This document shows, in pieces, positions 14,786 through 17,663 of a DNA stretch of 17,663 nucleotides. Source of the stretch: Flavobacteriaceae bacterium (GTDB lineage Bacteria > Bacteroidota > Bacteroidia > Flavobacteriales > Weeksellaceae); assembly GCA_031289875.1 (NCBI GenBank), contig JAITOO010000075.1, positions 1-17,663 on the forward strand, written 5' to 3'. The position numbers were made by a program, and so were the translations under genes. Numbering within the stretch: position 1 is the first letter of the stretch; the number at the start of each line of letters is the position of its first letter. Under the pieces are notes generated by a model that saw only the letters and a list, made by a program, of their open reading frames with translations, was not told the DNA's origin and did not search any database.

Positions 14786-15445
14786 CTACTTGGAAAGTTT
14801 TTCTCCGAAAGCCAAATCTCCTGCATCTCCCAATCCGGGTATAATGTATTGATTTTCATCAAGTTCGTCATCAACAGAAGCAATCCACAGTTCGGCATTT
14901 TCAGGCAGTTGCGGTTTAATGTATTCTATGCCGGGCTTTGAGCCGATAGCTGCTACTATGTGGACTTTTCTCGGAGTTCCTTGTTTTAGAAGCACTTCGT
15001 AAACGTTTGCAATAGATTTTCCGCTTGCCAGCATCGGGTCGGAAATAATCAGTGTTTTGTTTTCCAAAGAGGGAGTAGCCAAATATTCTACGACGATTTC
15101 AAATTCCTTTTTGCCGTTCGGGTGGTGGCGGAACGCAGACACAAACGTAGTTTCCGCTCGGTCAAAAAAATTCATCATTCCTTGATGAAGCGGAAGCCCT
15201 GCCCGTAAAATGGTACACAAAACAGGCTGCTGAGCCAGCAAGTCCGTAGGTTTTACACCCAAAGGTGTTTGAATATCAATGGATTGATAGTCCAAAGTTT
15301 TGCTCAATTCATAACCCAAAACTTCGCCGATTCGTTCCAAATTCCGCCGGAAACGCATTCGGTCTTGTTGAACCTCGACATTCCGCAACTCGCCGACAAA
15401 GTGATTGAGTACGGAATAAGTCTTGCTGAAATCGTGAACAATCAT
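14786..15445 (-). CDS. upp: Uracil phosphoribosyltransferase
   Basis: This 219-residue salvage enzyme makes UMP from uracil and PRPP in the cytoplasm. The PRPP-binding loop is IISDPMLASGKSI (133-145), and the uracil-binding C-terminal motif is YIIPGLGDAGDLAFGEK (200-216). CTILRAGLPLHQGM (77-90) is the other conserved block. The loop ends in GKS rather than the GGS of E. coli Upp, which may be a lineage variation. The normal length and the start MIVHDFSKTYSVLNHF fit the family. It is 100 nt downstream of valS, with its own -7 box, and 147 nt upstream of the mtaB start. That last gap holds no evident terminator. Confidence 0.96.
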   Translation of the reverse strand: MIVHDFSKTYSVLNHFVGELRNVEVQQDRMRFRRNLERIGEVLGYELSKTLDYQSIDIQTPLGVKPTDLLAQQPVLCTILRAGLPLHQGMMNFFDRAETTFVSAFRHHPNGKKEFEIVVEYLATPSLENKTLIISDPMLASGKSIANVYEVLLKQGTPRKVHIVAAIGSKPGIEYIKPQLPENAELWIASVDDELDENQYIIPGLGDAGDLAFGEKLSK

Positions 15446-15459
15446 ATTTAGAATTTTGA

Positions 15460-15467
15460 CAAAGATA
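15460..15467 (-). promoter_or_regulatory. Probable -7 box of upp
   Basis: The minus strand reads TATCTTTG, 14 nt before the upp ATG, identical to the box before the amidase gene. Transcription would start 8-10 nt before the ATG. A TTG at the expected distance is not seen. Confidence 0.5.
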
Positions 15468-15545
15468 GCTAAAAATCGTCTAAAATGATAGCGAGATAAA
15501 ACTTTTATTTTTCAAGAAATGAAGCGACATTTAAGATGTTGAAAT

Positions 15546-17663
15546 TTAGGTATTATTTTCACAAAACGCTTTCAATTTTTCTTCCAAAATTGCGATTTTT
15601 TCCAGTGTGTCCGTTTGTTTTTTCTTTTCCAAAGCGACCACTTTTTCAGGTGCGCTGTTTACAAATTTATCGTTGGAAAGTTTGGCATTTACGCTTTTCA
15701 AAAAACCTTGGAGATATTTTATTTCTTCCTGAATTTTGATCTTTTCTGCTTCTATATCAACGCTTTGAGTAAACGGGACAGCAAATTCGGTTTTTCCTAT
15801 CAAGAAACTGTGCGTAGATTGTGCGACTTCTTGATTGAAAATAAATTCAGATACATTTGCCAATTTTTTTATAATTTCCGTATTTGGCAATTTTTCATTG
15901 GATTTTGCGATTAAAGTTACGGTTTCTTTTGGTGAGATTTCTTTTTCCGAACGGAATTTCCGCACGCCTGTTACAATTTCCTTTGTCATTTCAAAATCGG
16001 AAATAATTTTTTCATCAAAGGCGGTTAAGACGGGATATGAAGCGATAATCAGACTTTCCTGCGGTGTGCGTTCCTTGATATTTTGCCAGATTTCTTCGGA
16101 AAGAAAAGGCATGAAAGGATGTATAATTTTCAGCAAATCCTCTAAAATAGAGATGGTTGAATTGTAAGTTTCAGTATCTATTTTTTCTCCGAAAGGCGGT
16201 TTGACCGTTTCCAAAAACCACGAGCAATAATCGTCCCAGACGAGCTTATACACAGACATTAATACATCGGAAATTCGGTATTTTTTAAAATCCGAATTAA
16301 TTTGTTCTATGGTTTTTGCAATTTTATTTTTAATCCAAACGATGCTTTCTTGATTTTCAACCGGAATTTCTTTGTTATGTTCTGTTTCCCAGCTTTTTAT
16401 CAATCTAAAAGCATTCCAGATTTTATTGGCAAAATTTCGTCCCTGCACGAGTAAATCTTCATCAAATATCAGGTCGTTTCCTGCGGGCGATGAAAGCAAA
16501 ATTCCTACACGCACGCCGTCTGCGCCGTACTTTTCAATCAGACCAATCGGGTCGGGCGAATTGCCCAAAGATTTGGACATTTTCCGTCCGAGTTTGTCGC
16601 GTACAATTCCTGTAAAATATACGTTGGAAAATGGTTTTTCGTTTCGGAATGCGTAGCCTGCCATGACCATTCGGGCAACCCAAAAGAAAATAATTTCGGG
16701 TGCGGTAACCAAATCTTGTGTCGGGTAATAATATTTAATTTCCTGATTATCAGGGTTATTTATGCCGTCAAAAACGGAAATAGGCCAGAGCCAAGAGGAA
16801 AACCAAGTGTCGAGACAATCTTCATCTTGACGCAAGTCGTCAATTGAGAATTGAGAATTGAGAATTGAGAATTGAGAAACTGCCTTTTCGTATGCTTTTT
16901 CTCTTGTTTCGGCAACAACAAATTTGGTTTCGCCTGTGGGCAACGTGAAATAGTAGGCAGGGATTTGATGTCCCCACCACAACTGCCGCGAAATGCACCA
17001 ATCCTTAATATTTTCCATCCAATGCCGATAGGTGTTTTTGAATTTGGCGGGATAAAACTTAATCGTGTCATTTTCAACGGTTTCGAGGGCGGGTTTTGCC
17101 AAATTTCCCATTTTCAAAAACCACTGCATCGAAAGTTTCGGCTCAATTACCGAATTTGTCCGCTCGCTACGCCCGACTTTGTTTTTGTAATCTTCGATTT
17201 TGAAAATCAAGTCCGTCGCTTTCAAGTCCTCAACCGATAATTTTCGCGCCTCAAACCTGTCAATGCCAACGTAAAACTGCGCCGCCTCGTTCAACGTGCC
17301 GTCATCGTTAAAAATATCTATTGACTGCAAATTATGCTTAACTCCTAATTCATAGTCGTTTATGTCGTGTGCGGGTGTAACTTTGAGGCAACCCGTGCCA
17401 AAGTCCATTTCCACATATTCGTCAAAAATAATCGGCACTTCGCGATTGACAATCGGCACAATCACACGCTTGCCTTTCAAATGTTTGTAACGCTCGTCAT
17501 TGGGGTTAATGCAAACGGCAGTGTCGCCCAAAATCGTTTCGGGACGGGTGGTGGCAACGATTACAAAGTCGTTTTCGCCAACCACTTTATACTTTACATA
17601 ATAAAGTTTTGAATTTTCTTCGGTATAAATCACTTCCTCGTCAGACACCGCAGTTTTCGCCGC
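15546..17663 (-). CDS. valS: Valyl-tRNA synthetase, 5' end outside window
   Basis: The frame is open to the window edge: 705 codons are visible and none of the possible starts near the edge (a GTG at 17648) is the true one, because family sequence continues upstream of it (AAKTAVSDEEV). The missing part should hold the HIGH signature. Visible parts are the editing domain that clears Thr-tRNA-Val (VATTRPETILGDTAV, TPAHDINDYELG), the catalytic half with WCISRQLWWGHQIPAYY and DEDCLDTWFSSWLWPISVFDG, KMSKS (at 16583-16569), the anticodon-binding helical domain (HPFMPFLSEEIWQ) and a C-terminal coiled coil (last 60 residues or so). A tandem repeat of 7 nt encodes QFSILNSQFSI in a loop before DEDCLDTWF. 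The enzyme charges tRNA-Val and is normally essential. Confidence 0.97.
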   Translation of the reverse strand, partial: AAKTAVSDEEVIYTEENSKLYYVKYKVVGENDFVIVATTRPETILGDTAVCINPNDERYKHLKGKRVIVPIVNREVPIIFDEYVEMDFGTGCLKVTPAHDINDYELGVKHNLQSIDIFNDDGTLNEAAQFYVGIDRFEARKLSVEDLKATDLIFKIEDYKNKVGRSERTNSVIEPKLSMQWFLKMGNLAKPALETVENDTIKFYPAKFKNTYRHWMENIKDWCISRQLWWGHQIPAYYFTLPTGETKFVVAETREKAYEKAVSQFSILNSQFSIDDLRQDEDCLDTWFSSWLWPISVFDGINNPDNQEIKYYYPTQDLVTAPEIIFFWVARMVMAGYAFRNEKPFSNVYFTGIVRDKLGRKMSKSLGNSPDPIGLIEKYGADGVRVGILLSSPAGNDLIFDEDLLVQGRNFANKIWNAFRLIKSWETEHNKEIPVENQESIVWIKNKIAKTIEQINSDFKKYRISDVLMSVYKLVWDDYCSWFLETVKPPFGEKIDTETYNSTISILEDLLKIIHPFMPFLSEEIWQNIKERTPQESLIIASYPVLTAFDEKIISDFEMTKEIVTGVRKFRSEKEISPKETVTLIAKSNEKLPNTEIIKKLANVSEFIFNQEVAQSTHSFLIGKTEFAVPFTQSVDIEAEKIKIQEEIKYLQGFLKSVNAKLSNDKFVNSAPEKVVALEKKKQTDTLEKIAILEEKLKAFCENNT
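16842..16876 (+). repeat. Five perfect 7-nt tandem repeats inside valS
   Basis: The unit AATTGAG is repeated five times without a mismatch, followed by AA. On the coding (minus) strand it reads CTCAATT and encodes QFSILNSQFSI, with a 7-residue period because three units (21 nt) restore the frame. A gain or loss of one unit would shift the reading frame. Confidence 0.95.

Noticed and set aside
16842..16876. CRISPR array or regulatory iteron
   Set aside because: The units are 7 nt without spacers and lie inside a coding frame; no cas or replication gene is near.
16760..17240. Overlapping ORFs on both strands across the valS repeat
   Set aside because: The ValRS frame is intact through the repeat with family motifs on both sides, so these are shadows.
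17646..17648. GTG as the true start of valS
   Set aside because: Synthetase-like sequence continues upstream to the window edge, and the N-terminal catalytic part with the HIGH motif is missing, so the gene is cut by the window.

Overview
The window reads as chromosomal DNA of a member of the Bacteroidota. The basis is an exbB-exbD-exbD-tonB gene order with two ExbD paralogues, a PASTA protein divergent from ddl followed by coaD, promoter-like TAnnTTTG boxes upstream of most transcription units, few strong Shine-Dalgarno sequences, and tRNA genes without encoded CCA. It is mostly housekeeping sequence. I find no CRISPR array, intact mobile element, prophage, secondary-metabolite cluster or recognisable defence system. 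The genus cannot be told from the sequence alone.

Left part (1-2372). A membrane-anchored PASTA protein, cut by the window edge, is divergent from ddl (D-Ala-D-Ala ligase), which is followed by coaD (coenzyme A synthesis). Both PASTA domains and Ddl relate to cell-wall precursors or peptidoglycan. The coaD-exbB gap holds a nested hairpin and then a promoter.

Energy-transduction operon (2373-5305). The order is exbB, exbD1, exbD2, tonB: a proton channel and energiser for TonB-dependent outer-membrane transporters. An AU-rich hairpin lies between exbB and exbD1. The operon ends at a 34-nt perfect palindrome with a T-tract.

Minus-strand operon (8334 to 5479). The order is an AmiD-like lipoprotein amidase, era (ribosome assembly GTPase) and prmC (release-factor methyltransferase).

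RNA and central block (8393-11172). tRNA-Ser(GCU) and tRNA-Pro(UGG) share one clear promoter and a GAAA-tetraloop terminator. A gene-poor stretch with a possible decayed coding fragment follows, then folE and cysS, 3 nt apart.

Minus-strand block (14638 to 11179). The order is mtaB (tRNA ms2t6A synthesis), a tiny TTG-start ORF with a possible ribbon-helix-helix layout, an orphan alpha/beta hydrolase and a secreted WG-repeat protein. The last three are the least conserved-looking genes here.

Right part (17663 to 14786). valS, lacking its 5' end, is followed by upp (uracil salvage). valS carries five perfect copies of a 7-nt repeat inside its reading frame, which is the oddest coding feature of the window.

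The most useful leads are the valS heptamer tract, the insertion in the amidase domain, the possibly leaderless mtaB start, the small ORF after mtaB and the non-coding hairpins. None amounts to a clearly new system.
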